A stretch of DNA of 17,046 nucleotides from Dehalococcoidia bacterium (GTDB lineage: Bacteria; Chloroflexota; Dehalococcoidia; JACVQG01), in assembly GCA_015661045.1 (NCBI GenBank), contig JACVQG010000012.1, positions 1 through 17,046 of the forward strand, given 5' to 3'. Below are positions 1 to 6,298 of this stretch, piece after piece. Numbering within the stretch: the first letter of the stretch is position 1; each line of letters opens with the position of its first letter. Made by a program: the position numbers and the translations under genes. The notes below the pieces were generated by a model, which searched no databases, was not told the DNA's origin, and saw nothing but the letters and a program-made list of their open reading frames with translations.

Positions 1-182
1 ATAATCCCACCATGCACTACATCATCGAAGCCCGTATGATGTTGAGTCGGGGTAAATTCTGTTGAGACGCGTTCCCCATCCCAGGTTATGTTCAACTTAA
101 GGCCGATAGGATTATTCTTCCCACAGCCAAAACAATTCGTAACTGCCTTGGAATACTTTGCTTGTATTTTACCAGTTGTCAT
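1..182 (-). CDS. Hotdog-fold thioesterase (PaaI/4HBT-like), N-terminal fragment
   Basis: Reading the minus strand from an ATG at 182 gives 60 codons open to the window edge, so the 3' part is missing. The fragment shows CFGCGKNNPIGLKL near residues 17-30, then a strand ending in TEFTP, and finally GFDDVVHGGI. A Cys-rich CxxCG/NPxGL opening followed by VVHGG is the usual start of PaaI/YbgC-like hotdog acyl-CoA thioesterases. In that family the HGG segment begins the central helix that lines the active site. Such enzymes hydrolyse acyl-CoA thioesters in the cytoplasm. The substrate cannot be judged from this fragment. No strong ribosome binding site precedes the ATG, but a plausible promoter lies at 225-252. 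The family call is fairly secure; the exact function is open. Confidence 0.7.
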   Translation of the reverse strand, partial: MTTGKIQAKYSKAVTNCFGCGKNNPIGLKLNITWDGERVSTEFTPTQHHTGFDDVVHGGI

Positions 183-224
183 ATTAACGGTTTACTCAAC
201 TTCTAGTTCTAGATTGCCTAATTA

Positions 225-252
225 ACTATACGTATGGATAATGTTATGTTAA
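225..252 (-). promoter_or_regulatory. Putative sigma-70 promoter of the thioesterase gene
   Basis: On the minus strand TTAACA (252-247) and TATAGT (230-225) are separated by 16 nt. Transcription would begin near 218, giving a leader of about 36 nt before the ATG at 182. This was found by inspection only. Confidence 0.45.
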
Positions 253-285
253 CCCTTCCAAATGCCTTATTTTAAGACTCACAGG

Positions 286-301
286 CCCCGACTTGTCGGG
301 G
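286..301. terminator. Perfect hairpin downstream of tsaB, weak terminator candidate
   Basis: CCCCGAC (286-292) and GTCGGGG (295-301) form a perfect 7-bp GC-rich stem with a TT loop, 17 nt beyond the tsaB stop codon. It separates the thiL-tsaE-tsaB unit from the promoter of the next minus-strand gene, so a termination role fits its position. There is no real U-tract in the minus-strand transcript after the stem, so it is not a classical intrinsic terminator. A shorter stem with the same TT loop lies at 6326-6337, so it may instead be a dispersed palindrome. Confidence 0.35.
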
Positions 302-317
302 TGTTACTTGCTGCATG

Positions 318-1028
318 CTAGCCGGTTACTCCACTTCTTGATTTAGGCGTTGTGATGGGCGGCAGCCGTAAGTAAAGCGGTTGTAAAGTAACAGGATCAT
401 CAAAGCCGCCCTTTTTGAGTCGGTCCCAACCCAACTCGGCCAGAAAGCCAGCCCTTCGGAGAGTGGAGGCTTTTGATACAAAAAGAGCCTTTGTACCCAA
501 TTTATCACGGAGAATCTGAGTTTGCTCTATTGTAATTTCTCCACAGAAAATTGTTTCCCGTGTTACTTTCTCTATCACTTCCGAAAGGGTTGTTATGTGT
601 TCTTCCCAAAGGCGAAAACTCTGTTGCCCCTGTTGCTGGAATAGGGCTACTGCTATTTCTCCTCTGCCGGCATTGTGAATAGAACAAACTGGCAAACCTC
701 AAACTGGCAAACCTGAGGTAAGGTGCGGGAACGCCTCAACCTGTAAGGTGCTGATACCAACGACAGGTATTTTGAGAGCATAGGCTAATCCTTTGGCTGT
801 GGCTATGCCAACTCTTAACCCGTTGAAGCTACCGGGCCCCTTAGCTACTATAATACCTGTTAAAGAGCTTTTATCCGCAGCCGACTTCACCATGAGCGCA
901 TCGATAGATGGAACAAGCTCCACCGAATGGTTTTGTCCGCAACGCCAGGTTATCTCAGCCAATACCTTCTCATCCAGGGTTAAAGCCAGGCTGGCGATAG
1001 AGGAGGACGTGTCTATAGATAATTCCAT
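318..1028 (-). pseudogene. tsaB: tRNA t6A synthesis protein TsaB, interrupted by an in-frame TGA
   Basis: TsaB is the inactive Kae1/TsaD-like partner that, with TsaD and TsaE, makes N6-threonylcarbamoyl-adenosine at A37 of ANN-decoding tRNAs. The frame opens at ATG 1028 with MELSIDTSSS and contains KGPGSFNGLRVGIATAKGLA (near residues 63-82), the family's conserved segment. It stops at TGA 701-699 after 109 codons. The same frame continues without another stop to TAG 320-318, through GRGEIAVALF and the typical C-terminal PLYLR. The total of 236 sense and stop positions fits a full-length TsaB. The TGA lies at the junction of a 15-bp tandem duplication (685-714); removing one copy restores an uninterrupted frame. 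Either the copy is inactive, or two half-proteins are made by reinitiation (a TTG at 695 follows the stop closely), or the read or assembly is wrong. Downstream of tsaE by 27 nt. Confidence 0.88.
685..714. repeat. 15-bp perfect tandem duplication inside tsaB
   Basis: Two adjacent identical 15-nt units occupy 685-699 and 700-714 (plus-strand unit CAAACTGGCAAACCT). On the coding strand the junction reads TTTG|AGG. This creates a TGA in the tsaB frame where a single unit would read TGT (Cys). The unit length is a multiple of three, so the downstream frame is kept. Direct repeats of this kind arise and are lost by replication slippage. Confidence 0.95.
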
Positions 1029-1055
1029 GAATCGTGATTTATCCCTTCGGGTTGA

Positions 1056-1532
1056 TTATTTGTCGAATCCGCTAATGTTCATATCCTTCAGATGGGTTAC
1101 CAACTCCGTGTAACGTACTCCCTCAGGGGTTAATGCAATGCGCCTCTGGCGGGCGGAAACAATTTTTAATTCGATAAGCAAATGTTCCGCCGGCAATAGC
1201 TCCAGCGCTCTATTGGCCCATTCTATTACGGAAACACCTTCACTATAGAAATAGTCATCCAATCCCAGGTCAGCAATTTCAGGAAGCTTTTCCAGGCGGT
1301 ACAGGTCTACGTGATACAGGGGCAATCTACCATTATATTGCCTTAACAGCACAAACGAGGGGCTTGAGATATTTTCCTCAACGCCTAATCCCCGGGCAAG
1401 TCCCTGGACAAAACAGGTTTTCCCGGCGCCAAGTTCGCCGATAATTAAAATAACATCTCCGGGCTTAATAATTTCGCCCAGCTTACTTCCAATAGCCTGA
1501 GTCGCCTGTGGACTACGGCTTATAAATAGCAA
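1056..1532 (-). CDS. tsaE: tRNA threonylcarbamoyladenosine biosynthesis ATPase TsaE
   Basis: This 158-aa P-loop ATPase (YjeE/TsaE family) drives turnover of the TsaB-TsaD complex in t6A formation. The Walker A motif GELGAGKT is at residues 32-39, followed by the family's SSPSF segment near 56-60, HVDLYRL at 74-80 and IEWA near 103-106. Length is normal for the family. The start is a TTG at 1532, only 4 nt after the thiL stop. No Shine-Dalgarno sequence is obvious, so translation is probably coupled to thiL. tsaB follows after 27 nt, so the two t6A genes are adjacent. Intact TsaE makes the broken tsaB next door more surprising, because TsaE has no known job without the TsaB-TsaD pair. Confidence 0.94.
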   Translation of the reverse strand: MLFISRSPQATQAIGSKLGEIIKPGDVILIIGELGAGKTCFVQGLARGLGVEENISSPSFVLLRQYNGRLPLYHVDLYRLEKLPEIADLGLDDYFYSEGVSVIEWANRALELLPAEHLLIELKIVSARQRRIALTPEGVRYTELVTHLKDMNISGFDK

Positions 1533-1536
1533 CGGA

Positions 1537-2547
1537 CTAATGGCTGGAAAGGAAATGGTCCCAGCCTCCCCTTTCCCAGTACAATACCTTACCTCGACTG
1601 TCCAGCAGTGTTACCTTTTCCGGTTTACCGGAAGTAATTTCTCCGATAACAGTTATTGGGCAGGTGCTCTCTTTTTTTACTGTTTCCATCACCGTTGCCG
1701 GCGCAGTAAATAATAGTTCATAATCTTCACCGCCGAATAGAGCCAGGGGCAATGCCCTTTCCCCGAATACCTGCTTTAGCCGGGGTGATATGGGTAATTT
1801 CTCGGTGTTTATTATCGCCGAAACTTTGCTCGATTGACAAACATGTCCCAGGTCGGCTACAAGGCCATCGCTTATATCAATTGCTGCTTTAACGCCAATG
1901 CGGGCAAGGAACTGGCCTTCGTTGACTCTTGGTTCAGGATGAAGATGGGCAGTTCGTAGATATTTTGTTAAGCTGGTATCAACTATTTTATCTCCTGTCA
2001 TCAAGGCAAGGCCGCCTGCTGAGTCGCCTAAGAAACCCGTAACGGCTATTTTATCTCCAGGTCGGGCAGCGGAACGGGTAAGCGGGTCGCCACTATTCAA
2101 ACATCCCCATAATGCAACGGTAATTATGGTACATGTTGCGGTTACCATATCGCCACCCACGATAGCCACCTGGTATTTTTTGCAGGCTTTCAACATCCCA
2201 TCATAGAGTTTAACTATATCCTCAACCAGGACATCGCCCGGCAAAGCCAAAGTTACCAGAGCGTATTTAGGGACTCCTCCCATAGCGCCAATATCGCTAA
2301 TATTCACTGCCAGGGATTTCCATCCAAGTTCTTCCCATGTTGTTGTCTTTAAGGAAAAATGGACATCCTGGACAAGGGTATCGGTAGTGGCCAATTCAAT
2401 GTTGTCAGCGCCTTGCCAGACGGCGGCATCATCTCCAATCCCGATTTTCACTCCCTGCCAGGCTGCCGGTTGATATTTACGAGACCGTTTTACTTTGCCG
2501 GCAATCAAATCAATAAGGCCGAATTCGCCAATTTCGTTAATCTTCAC
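1537..2547 (-). CDS. thiL: Thiamine-monophosphate kinase
   Basis: ThiL phosphorylates thiamine monophosphate with ATP to give the coenzyme thiamine diphosphate. The 336-aa protein has the PurM/AIRS-type fold signatures: GIGDDAAVW at residues 36-44, TTDTLVQDVHF at 54-64, and WKSLAVNISDIGAMGG in the N-terminal domain. IDISDGLVADLGH and GGEDYELLFT follow in the C-terminal domain. The acidic residues that hold Mg-ATP are present. Length is typical. The start is GTG 2547; in-frame stop codons just upstream exclude an earlier start. The candidate -10 box ends only 7 nt before this GTG, so the mRNA is probably leaderless. It is the first gene of the thiL-tsaE-tsaB unit, and its TAG lies 4 nt before the tsaE start. 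Confidence 0.95.
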   Translation of the reverse strand: MKINEIGEFGLIDLIAGKVKRSRKYQPAAWQGVKIGIGDDAAVWQGADNIELATTDTLVQDVHFSLKTTTWEELGWKSLAVNISDIGAMGGVPKYALVTLALPGDVLVEDIVKLYDGMLKACKKYQVAIVGGDMVTATCTIITVALWGCLNSGDPLTRSAARPGDKIAVTGFLGDSAGGLALMTGDKIVDTSLTKYLRTAHLHPEPRVNEGQFLARIGVKAAIDISDGLVADLGHVCQSSKVSAIINTEKLPISPRLKQVFGERALPLALFGGEDYELLFTAPATVMETVKKESTCPITVIGEITSGKPEKVTLLDSRGKVLYWERGGWDHFLSSH

Positions 2548-2554
2548 ATTCAGG

Positions 2555-2583
2555 ATTATATCATTGTTGTATGGCAGCTACAA
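2555..2583 (-). promoter_or_regulatory. Putative promoter of thiL-tsaE-tsaB, leaderless arrangement
   Basis: On the minus strand TTGTAG (2583-2578) and a perfect TATAAT (2560-2555) are 17 nt apart. The expected start site, 6-8 nt downstream, falls on or next to the GTG at 2547. There is no room for a ribosome binding site, so a leaderless mRNA is inferred. Confidence 0.6.
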
Positions 2584-2634
2584 TGATATTTTAAGGACAC
2601 ACGTGGGGAATATTTTGGAGAATGTCTCTATATA

Positions 2635-2663
2635 TTGACAAATACAACCATAAGTAATATTAT
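2635..2663 (+). promoter_or_regulatory. Strong sigma-70 promoter of the DUF4242/Cys-rich unit
   Basis: A perfect TTGACA (2635-2640) and TATTAT (2658-2663) are separated by 17 nt. Transcription would start near 2670, leaving a leader of about 80 nt before the ATG at 2750. With the thiL promoter it forms a divergent control region in 2548-2749. Confidence 0.7.
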
Positions 2664-2749
2664 GTAATTGGTATTGAGAAGCATTAGCGTGTGTTACGAC
2701 AAACGGTGGATTATAGCTTTCTCATAAACTTATAACGGAGGTTTAAAAG

Positions 2750-2989
2750 ATGATCTATATTGATAGCCACAAGGGTTTTAAACTTGATGGGGAAATGAAA
2801 AAGACACTGGTATCTGGTATAAATGCCGGGGGTAGAGATGAATTCGGGGTCAAAGGTCTGAATCTATTTTACAGCGACAGCCGGGCTTTCTGTCTAACCG
2901 ATGCTCCTAGCATCGATGCCGTACGTAAATCGCACCAGATTAAAGGTATAAGCTGTGACGAAATTGTTGAGGTAAAGACTTTAGTCTAA
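2750..2989 (+). CDS. Small DUF4242-like protein (SCO4226-type ferredoxin-like fold)
   Basis: This is a 79-aa cytoplasmic protein without a signal peptide or membrane segment. The start ATG is preceded by GGAGG at 2737-2741 with 8-nt spacing. It opens with YIDSHKGF. Its C-terminal half, AFCLTDAPSIDAVRKSH followed by a DEIVEV strand, matches the pattern I recall for DUF4242 proteins: FCL-x-x-APS-x-x-AV-x-x-H, then xDEIxEV. A Streptomyces member, SCO4226, is described as a nickel-binding dimer with a ferredoxin-like fold. The conserved His and Cys positions here are compatible with metal binding, but this is inference. It is the first gene of a two-gene unit with its own strong promoter, ahead of a Cys-rich protein, which supports a metal or thiol role. 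No biochemical function can be assigned. Confidence 0.72.
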   Translation: MIYIDSHKGFKLDGEMKKTLVSGINAGGRDEFGVKGLNLFYSDSRAFCLTDAPSIDAVRKSHQIKGISCDEIVEVKTLV

Positions 2990-2996
2990 TAAGTGT

Positions 2997-3024
2997 GGCC
3001 AGGAAATAGAAATACTTCCAGGCC
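2997..3024 (+). other. Intercistronic hairpin between the two small genes
   Basis: GGCC-A-GGAA (2997-3005) can pair with TTCC-A-GGCC (3016-3024), giving a 9-position stem with one A-A mismatch and a 10-nt loop. An A-rich run follows rather than a U-tract, so it is not a terminator. It could stabilise or process the upstream message. Confidence 0.4.
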
Positions 3025-3057
3025 CAAAAAAAATATGATGAAAGGCGGGTAATTACG

Positions 3058-3267
3058 ATGGTAGCCATAGAATTAAAAAGAAATGTATGTCATACCGAGG
3101 TTATTGAGGACGATTGCGGGTACAGGTTGGTAGATGTTTGTCACGATGCACCCCGTTCCTTGCAGTTGAATGATGCCTATATTTGTGCTGGGGATGCGTG
3201 TGGCGAAATATGTGAAGAGATAGAGCCTGTGTCGAAAGCAGACAATTGCGGATGTTTGTGCTGCTGA
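3058..3267 (+). CDS. 69-aa cysteine-rich protein of unknown function
   Basis: I do not recognise a family. The protein has ten cysteines in 69 residues (positions 11, 20, 28, 43, 48, 52, 64, 66, 68, 69). These include CAGDACGEIC in the middle and CGCLCC at the extreme C-terminus, plus two histidines near the N-terminus (12 and 29). It is acidic and lacks a signal peptide or hydrophobic segment. A purine-rich AAAGGCGGG at 3041-3049 sits 8 nt before the ATG, supporting translation. It lies 68 nt after the DUF4242-like gene, with no promoter seen between, and ahead of a strong terminator, so the two are very likely cotranscribed. The Cys spacing suggests metal binding (metallothionein-like or small zinc/iron site) or a redox-active tail; this is inference. 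Confidence 0.72.
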   Translation: MVAIELKRNVCHTEVIEDDCGYRLVDVCHDAPRSLQLNDAYICAGDACGEICEEIEPVSKADNCGCLCC

Positions 3268-3380
3268 AAAACCATATAGGTAAACCTCATTATAATGACC
3301 TATAATACAGTTATTGCAGAAAAGTAATGAGGTAATTTCCACTTCGAGTCAACAATAAAACTGGATAACGGTAACAATCT

Positions 3381-3422
3381 GGTCTTCCCACTTTTATTAA
3401 AAAAGTGGGAAGACCTTGTTTT
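3381..3422 (+). terminator. Strong intrinsic terminator after the Cys-rich gene
   Basis: A perfect 15-bp stem (3381-3395 with 3401-3415) encloses a 5-nt ATTAA loop and is followed by TTGTTTT (3416-3422). It closes the two-gene unit that starts at the 2635 promoter. The stem base is GC-containing and the top is A/T. Confidence 0.92.
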
Positions 3423-3469
3423 AGGGATATACAGGGTTAGTATTCACTGATAGTTTCCGGGATTTAATG

Positions 3470-3498
3470 TTGGCGGCGGAGAATAAATCTGATATATT
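3470..3498 (+). promoter_or_regulatory. Putative promoter of the metallophosphoesterase, near-leaderless
   Basis: TTGGCG (3470-3475) and TATATT (3493-3498) are 17 nt apart. The -10 box ends 9 nt before the GTG at 3508, so transcription should start at about 3505-3508. No Shine-Dalgarno sequence fits the GTG, in agreement with a leaderless mRNA. Confidence 0.55.
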
Positions 3499-3507
3499 TA
3501 AACCATA

Positions 3508-4233
3508 GTGCGTTATCTTATTGTAGCTGATATTCATTCAAATCTGGAGGCGTTTACTGCAGTTCTTCGGGCGGCGAAAGATGAAGGGGAAATAACTGAA
3601 ATATGGTGCCTGGGGGACATAATAGGATATGGCCCCGACCCTCAGGCTTGTTTACATTTATTAAGAGAACATCCTCATATTTGTGTAGCAGGTAATCACG
3701 ACATGGCAGCTATAGGTAAGATAGATACATCAGATTTTAATGTTGCTGCTGCTCTGGCCACCAATTGGACATCTCAACATTTGTCTAATGAAGATATACA
3801 ATATATCGAATCATTACCCTTAAAAAAAGAAGTAGGAGACTTTACGTTAGTTCATGGCAGTCCCCGGGGACCAATATGGGAATATGTTCTCTCACCGGTG
3901 GAAGCGCTAGCTAGCCTTCCCTTTATATTTACAGATTATTGCTTATTTGGGCATTCACACGTTCCAATTCTTTTCCAATTTGAAGGCAACGATTGTTACC
4001 AAATTCAACTACCATCCACCCTGCATCCAGACAAAAACCGTTTCATGCTAAATCCGGGGGGAGTTGGGCAACCGAGAGACCGCGACCCCAGGGCCAGTTT
4101 TGTCATCTATGATAGCGTCTCTAACAGTATGAAGCATTACAGGGTTAAGTATGATATATCTGAGACCCAGGAGAAAATGATCCGTTTGGGTCTTCCCCCA
4201 AGTCTGGCGAACAGGCTCAGCTACGGGACGTAA
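3508..4233 (+). CDS. Metallophosphoesterase, YfcE-like calcineurin superfamily
   Basis: The 241-aa protein carries the complete binuclear metal site of the family: DIH at residues 8-10, GD at 36-37 in LGDIIGYGPDP, GNHD at 62-65, His116 in LVHGSPRG, and GHSH at 148-151. A later NPGGVGQPRDRDPRAS segment is characteristic of the YfcE/MJ0936-type phosphodiesterase branch. Members hydrolyse phosphodiesters in the cytoplasm with Mn or similar metals; the natural substrate here is unknown. The GTG start is fixed by the metal ligands lying immediately at the N-terminus. It is flanked by a terminator upstream and by the crotonase promoter downstream, so it is probably monocistronic. No convincing terminator was seen after it. 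Confidence 0.92.
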   Translation: MRYLIVADIHSNLEAFTAVLRAAKDEGEITEIWCLGDIIGYGPDPQACLHLLREHPHICVAGNHDMAAIGKIDTSDFNVAAALATNWTSQHLSNEDIQYIESLPLKKEVGDFTLVHGSPRGPIWEYVLSPVEALASLPFIFTDYCLFGHSHVPILFQFEGNDCYQIQLPSTLHPDKNRFMLNPGGVGQPRDRDPRASFVIYDSVSNSMKHYRVKYDISETQEKMIRLGLPPSLANRLSYGT

Positions 4234-4252
4234 TAGTAACTTATATTACCCA

Positions 4253-4281
4253 TTGCTACGCCAATCCTTTTCTGATACAAT
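4253..4281 (+). promoter_or_regulatory. Putative promoter of the enoyl-CoA hydratase gene
   Basis: TTGCTA (4253-4258) and TACAAT (4276-4281) are separated by 17 nt. The start site would be near 4288, about 31 nt before the ATG at 4319. It overlaps the upstream in-frame start at 4253, arguing against use of that start. Confidence 0.55.
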
Positions 4282-4318
4282 CGCCCTAGCCAACCTGTTA
4301 ATGGAAAGGAGCTTTGTT

Positions 4319-5092
4319 ATGGCTATCCTTTATCAAAAAAAGGGTAAAATCACAGTAATAACTATCAACCGTCCTGATGCCTTCAATGCAATAGACCCGG
4401 AAACCCTTGAAGAATTAAATTATGCGTTTGCCGACTATAACGACGATCACGAAGCATGGGTGCTTATACTGACCGGAACGGGCGATAAAGCCTTTTGTGC
4501 CGGCGCGGATATAGGCAAGCTGGTGCCTGTATTGCAGCATCAATGGGTACCCCGGCCGTGGAAGATGCCGGTTTCAATAGCCCGTGGACTGGATATATAT
4601 AAACCGGTAATCGCCGCTGTTAACGGGATGGCCCTGGGAGGTGGTTGCGAACTGGCGCTCGGCAGCGATATTCGTATCGCCTCGGAGAATGCCTCATTCG
4701 GGTTGCCTGAGGTTAAAATAGGCTTGATAGCCGGATGGGGCGGTACGACGCGTTTATCGCGGCTGATCCCTCCTGCAAAAGCAGCCGAGATGCTATTTAC
4801 CGGCCAGCCGATGTCGGCCCAGGACGCCTTACGCTGGGGCCTGGTTAATGAAGTTGTCCCACAGGCACAACTCATGTCCACTGCCGAGAAATGGGCTGAA
4901 AAGATTTTAGCCGCAGCGCCCCTGGCAGTAATGGCCGCCAAAGAGGTTATGCGGAAGGGTATGAACTCAACCCTCGACGAGGCGTTACGGTTGGAATGGA
5001 CAAAGATAGGTGAGCTATTCAAAAAAAGGCTTTTAAGGAACGCAGAAAGCCGAATTTTACTGGTGAATAGGAAGAGACTTATCCCGACTTAG
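4319..5092 (+). CDS. Enoyl-CoA hydratase (crotonase family) with disrupted C-terminus
   Basis: Crotonases hydrate trans-2-enoyl-CoA to 3-hydroxyacyl-CoA; the dehydrogenase encoded next performs the following step. ATG 4319 is chosen because AAGGAG (4306-4311) lies 7 nt upstream and the protein then begins, as usual, just before the first strand. Oxyanion-hole segments FCAGADI (59-65) and GMALGGGCE (103-111) are present, with both catalytic glutamates (Glu111 and Glu131 in GLPE). After GELF (231-234) the sequence becomes KKRLLRNAESRI and ends at 5092, unlike the family. In the -1 frame the expected tail AFKERRKPNFTGE is encoded, ending at TAG 5068-5070. The switch is at a run of seven A (5021-5027). 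The acidic EG-containing segment normally preceding this tail is also missing. Activity is uncertain because the C-terminal helix helps form the oligomer; the core is intact. Confidence 0.88.
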   Translation: MAILYQKKGKITVITINRPDAFNAIDPETLEELNYAFADYNDDHEAWVLILTGTGDKAFCAGADIGKLVPVLQHQWVPRPWKMPVSIARGLDIYKPVIAAVNGMALGGGCELALGSDIRIASENASFGLPEVKIGLIAGWGGTTRLSRLIPPAKAAEMLFTGQPMSAQDALRWGLVNEVVPQAQLMSTAEKWAEKILAAAPLAVMAAKEVMRKGMNSTLDEALRLEWTKIGELFKKRLLRNAESRILLVNRKRLIPT

Positions 5093-5315
5093 CGTTGGAA
5101 AATGTAAAGGGTGTTCTTCAACAAATGCGAGCGGTTCCGGTCATTGAAGCACCCTCTCCGAAAGTGTTTCACCGTTCGGCTTGGCTCACGGCGGCGCCTT
5201 TGCGGAGTCTCGATGAGTCCTGCCAAGTCGTGTCACCATAGGACACCTTTCATTTCCTCTCCCATCGAGAGAGAGGAAAATGGAAGAATTTACTAATGGA
5301 AAGGGGATTTACAGC
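5093..5315. other. Intergenic segment with several short inverted repeats, no gene
   Basis: I see no credible gene. Short hairpins include GTGTC/GACAC (5230-5234, 5242-5246) and TTTCCTCTC/GAGAGGAAA (5253-5261, 5271-5279). No U-tract follows either stem on the plus strand, and no convincing promoter for the dehydrogenase was found. The CCTCTC/GAGAGG motif resembles that in the terminator at 6268-6298, so the two gaps may hold remnants of the same dispersed element. An open frame at 5111-5296 has no recognisable features. Confidence 0.4.
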
Positions 5316-6167
5316 ATGAAGATTGAGAAAGTCGGTGTGGTAGGCTGTGGACTAATGGGTTCAGGCATAGTCGAGGTATGCGCCCGGGCTGGATATTCGG
5401 TTACAGTCTCAGAGGTAAACCAGCAACTTCTGGATAAGGGACTGGCAGCCATAACTAATTCTATTACCAGGGCAGCGGAACGGGGAAAAATCACGGATGA
5501 TGACAAAAAAGCTACCCTGGGCAGGATTAAGGGGACGACTAACCTGGAGGATTTCAAAAATTGTAACCTGGTAATAGAAGCTGTGCTGGAGGATATGGCC
5601 CGTAAAAAAGACATTTTCCGGCTACTGGATAAGGTATGTCCCAAAACAAGTATACTGGCAACAAACACATCCTGCTTGGCCATTATAGAAATGGCCATGT
5701 CCACCCAGAGACCCGACAAGGTCCTCGGTATTCATTTTTTCAATCCGGCTCCGGTAATGAAACTGGTTGAGATTGTAAAGCCTATAGCTGTAAGCCAGGA
5801 AACAGTAAGCGACGCAAAAGTCTTTGCGGAGTCCCTCGGTAAAAAGGTTATCTTTGCGCCGGATTCCCCGGGTTTTGTAGTTAACCGGTTGCTGGTGCCT
5901 TTCATAATAGACGCTATCCGTATTTATGAAGCCGGAACGGCCACCGCTGAAGATATTGACCAGGGAATGGTATTGGGCTGTAACCATCCAATGGGGCCTC
6001 TGGCCCTGGCAGACCTGGTTGGGTTGGATACACTGGTTATGGTCGGCAATGCCATGTATGAAGAATTTAAAGAACCCCGATTTGCCCCAACACCGCTATT
6101 GAAAAAAATGGTGGCTGCTGGAAGGTTGGGCAGGAAGACGGGGCGGGGGTTTTATCAGTATTCATGA
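5316..6167 (+). CDS. 3-hydroxyacyl-CoA (3-hydroxybutyryl-CoA) dehydrogenase
   Basis: This enzyme oxidises L-3-hydroxyacyl-CoA to 3-ketoacyl-CoA with NAD(P), or works in reverse in butanoate synthesis. The 283-aa protein starts at ATG 5316, 8 nt after GGAAAGGGG (5299-5307); the longer frame from 5280 adds only a non-conserved dozen residues. The Rossmann motif GCGLMG is at 10-15, LATNTSC at 114-120, and the catalytic His140 lies in GIHFFNP. The helical dimer domain contains GFVVNRLL, HPMGPLALADLVGLD, and ends in GRKTGRGFYQYS. Length and all motifs match the short bacterial HbdH/FadB2-type enzyme with no fusion. It follows a crotonase gene by about 220 nt and is closed by a terminator at 6268-6298. 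Preference for C4 or longer substrates cannot be told from sequence. Confidence 0.95.
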   Translation: MKIEKVGVVGCGLMGSGIVEVCARAGYSVTVSEVNQQLLDKGLAAITNSITRAAERGKITDDDKKATLGRIKGTTNLEDFKNCNLVIEAVLEDMARKKDIFRLLDKVCPKTSILATNTSCLAIIEMAMSTQRPDKVLGIHFFNPAPVMKLVEIVKPIAVSQETVSDAKVFAESLGKKVIFAPDSPGFVVNRLLVPFIIDAIRIYEAGTATAEDIDQGMVLGCNHPMGPLALADLVGLDTLVMVGNAMYEEFKEPRFAPTPLLKKMVAAGRLGRKTGRGFYQYS

Positions 6168-6267
6168 TTAACCTGGAAATAACACCAAACAATTGCCTTT
6201 CCCTTGATGGAAGATTTAAGGTGAGAGTGACTATTATTAAGATATTAAAGTACCCTTCTCTCTAAAT

Positions 6268-6298
6268 CTCTCCCCGTAGGGGCGAGAGGATTATTTTT
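6268..6298 (+). terminator. Intrinsic terminator after the dehydrogenase gene
   Basis: CTCTCCCC (6268-6275) pairs with GGGG (6279-6282) and GAGAG (6284-6288), with one bulged C and a GTA loop. It is followed by ATTATTTTT (6290-6298). It lies about 100 nt after the stop codon. Confidence 0.7.

Noticed and set aside
699..701. Recoded TGA (selenocysteine or glycine code) in tsaB
   Set aside because: Other genes here, such as rpoB, end at TGA, TsaB has no selenocysteine history, and the tandem duplication fully explains the codon.
3073..3342. Minus-strand frame opposite the Cys-rich gene
   Set aside because: No promoter or ribosome binding site, Cys and His placement mirrors the plus-strand codons, and the plus-strand gene has all the expression signals.
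4234..4252. Small GTAA/TTAC stem after the metallophosphoesterase as a terminator
   Set aside because: Only 4 bp, all weak pairs but one, and no U-tract.
4253..4318. Upstream start for the enoyl-CoA hydratase
   Set aside because: The 22 extra residues are not conserved and the segment contains the promoter; a well-spaced AAGGAG supports ATG 4319.
5111..5296. Open frame of 61 codons between crotonase and dehydrogenase
   Set aside because: No ribosome binding site, no recognisable motif, basic low-complexity composition, and it overlaps hairpins and the start region of the next gene.
5280..5315. Upstream ATG for the hydroxyacyl-CoA dehydrogenase
   Set aside because: The Rossmann fold begins at the ATG at 5316, which has its own purine-rich site; the extra 12 residues are not family-like.
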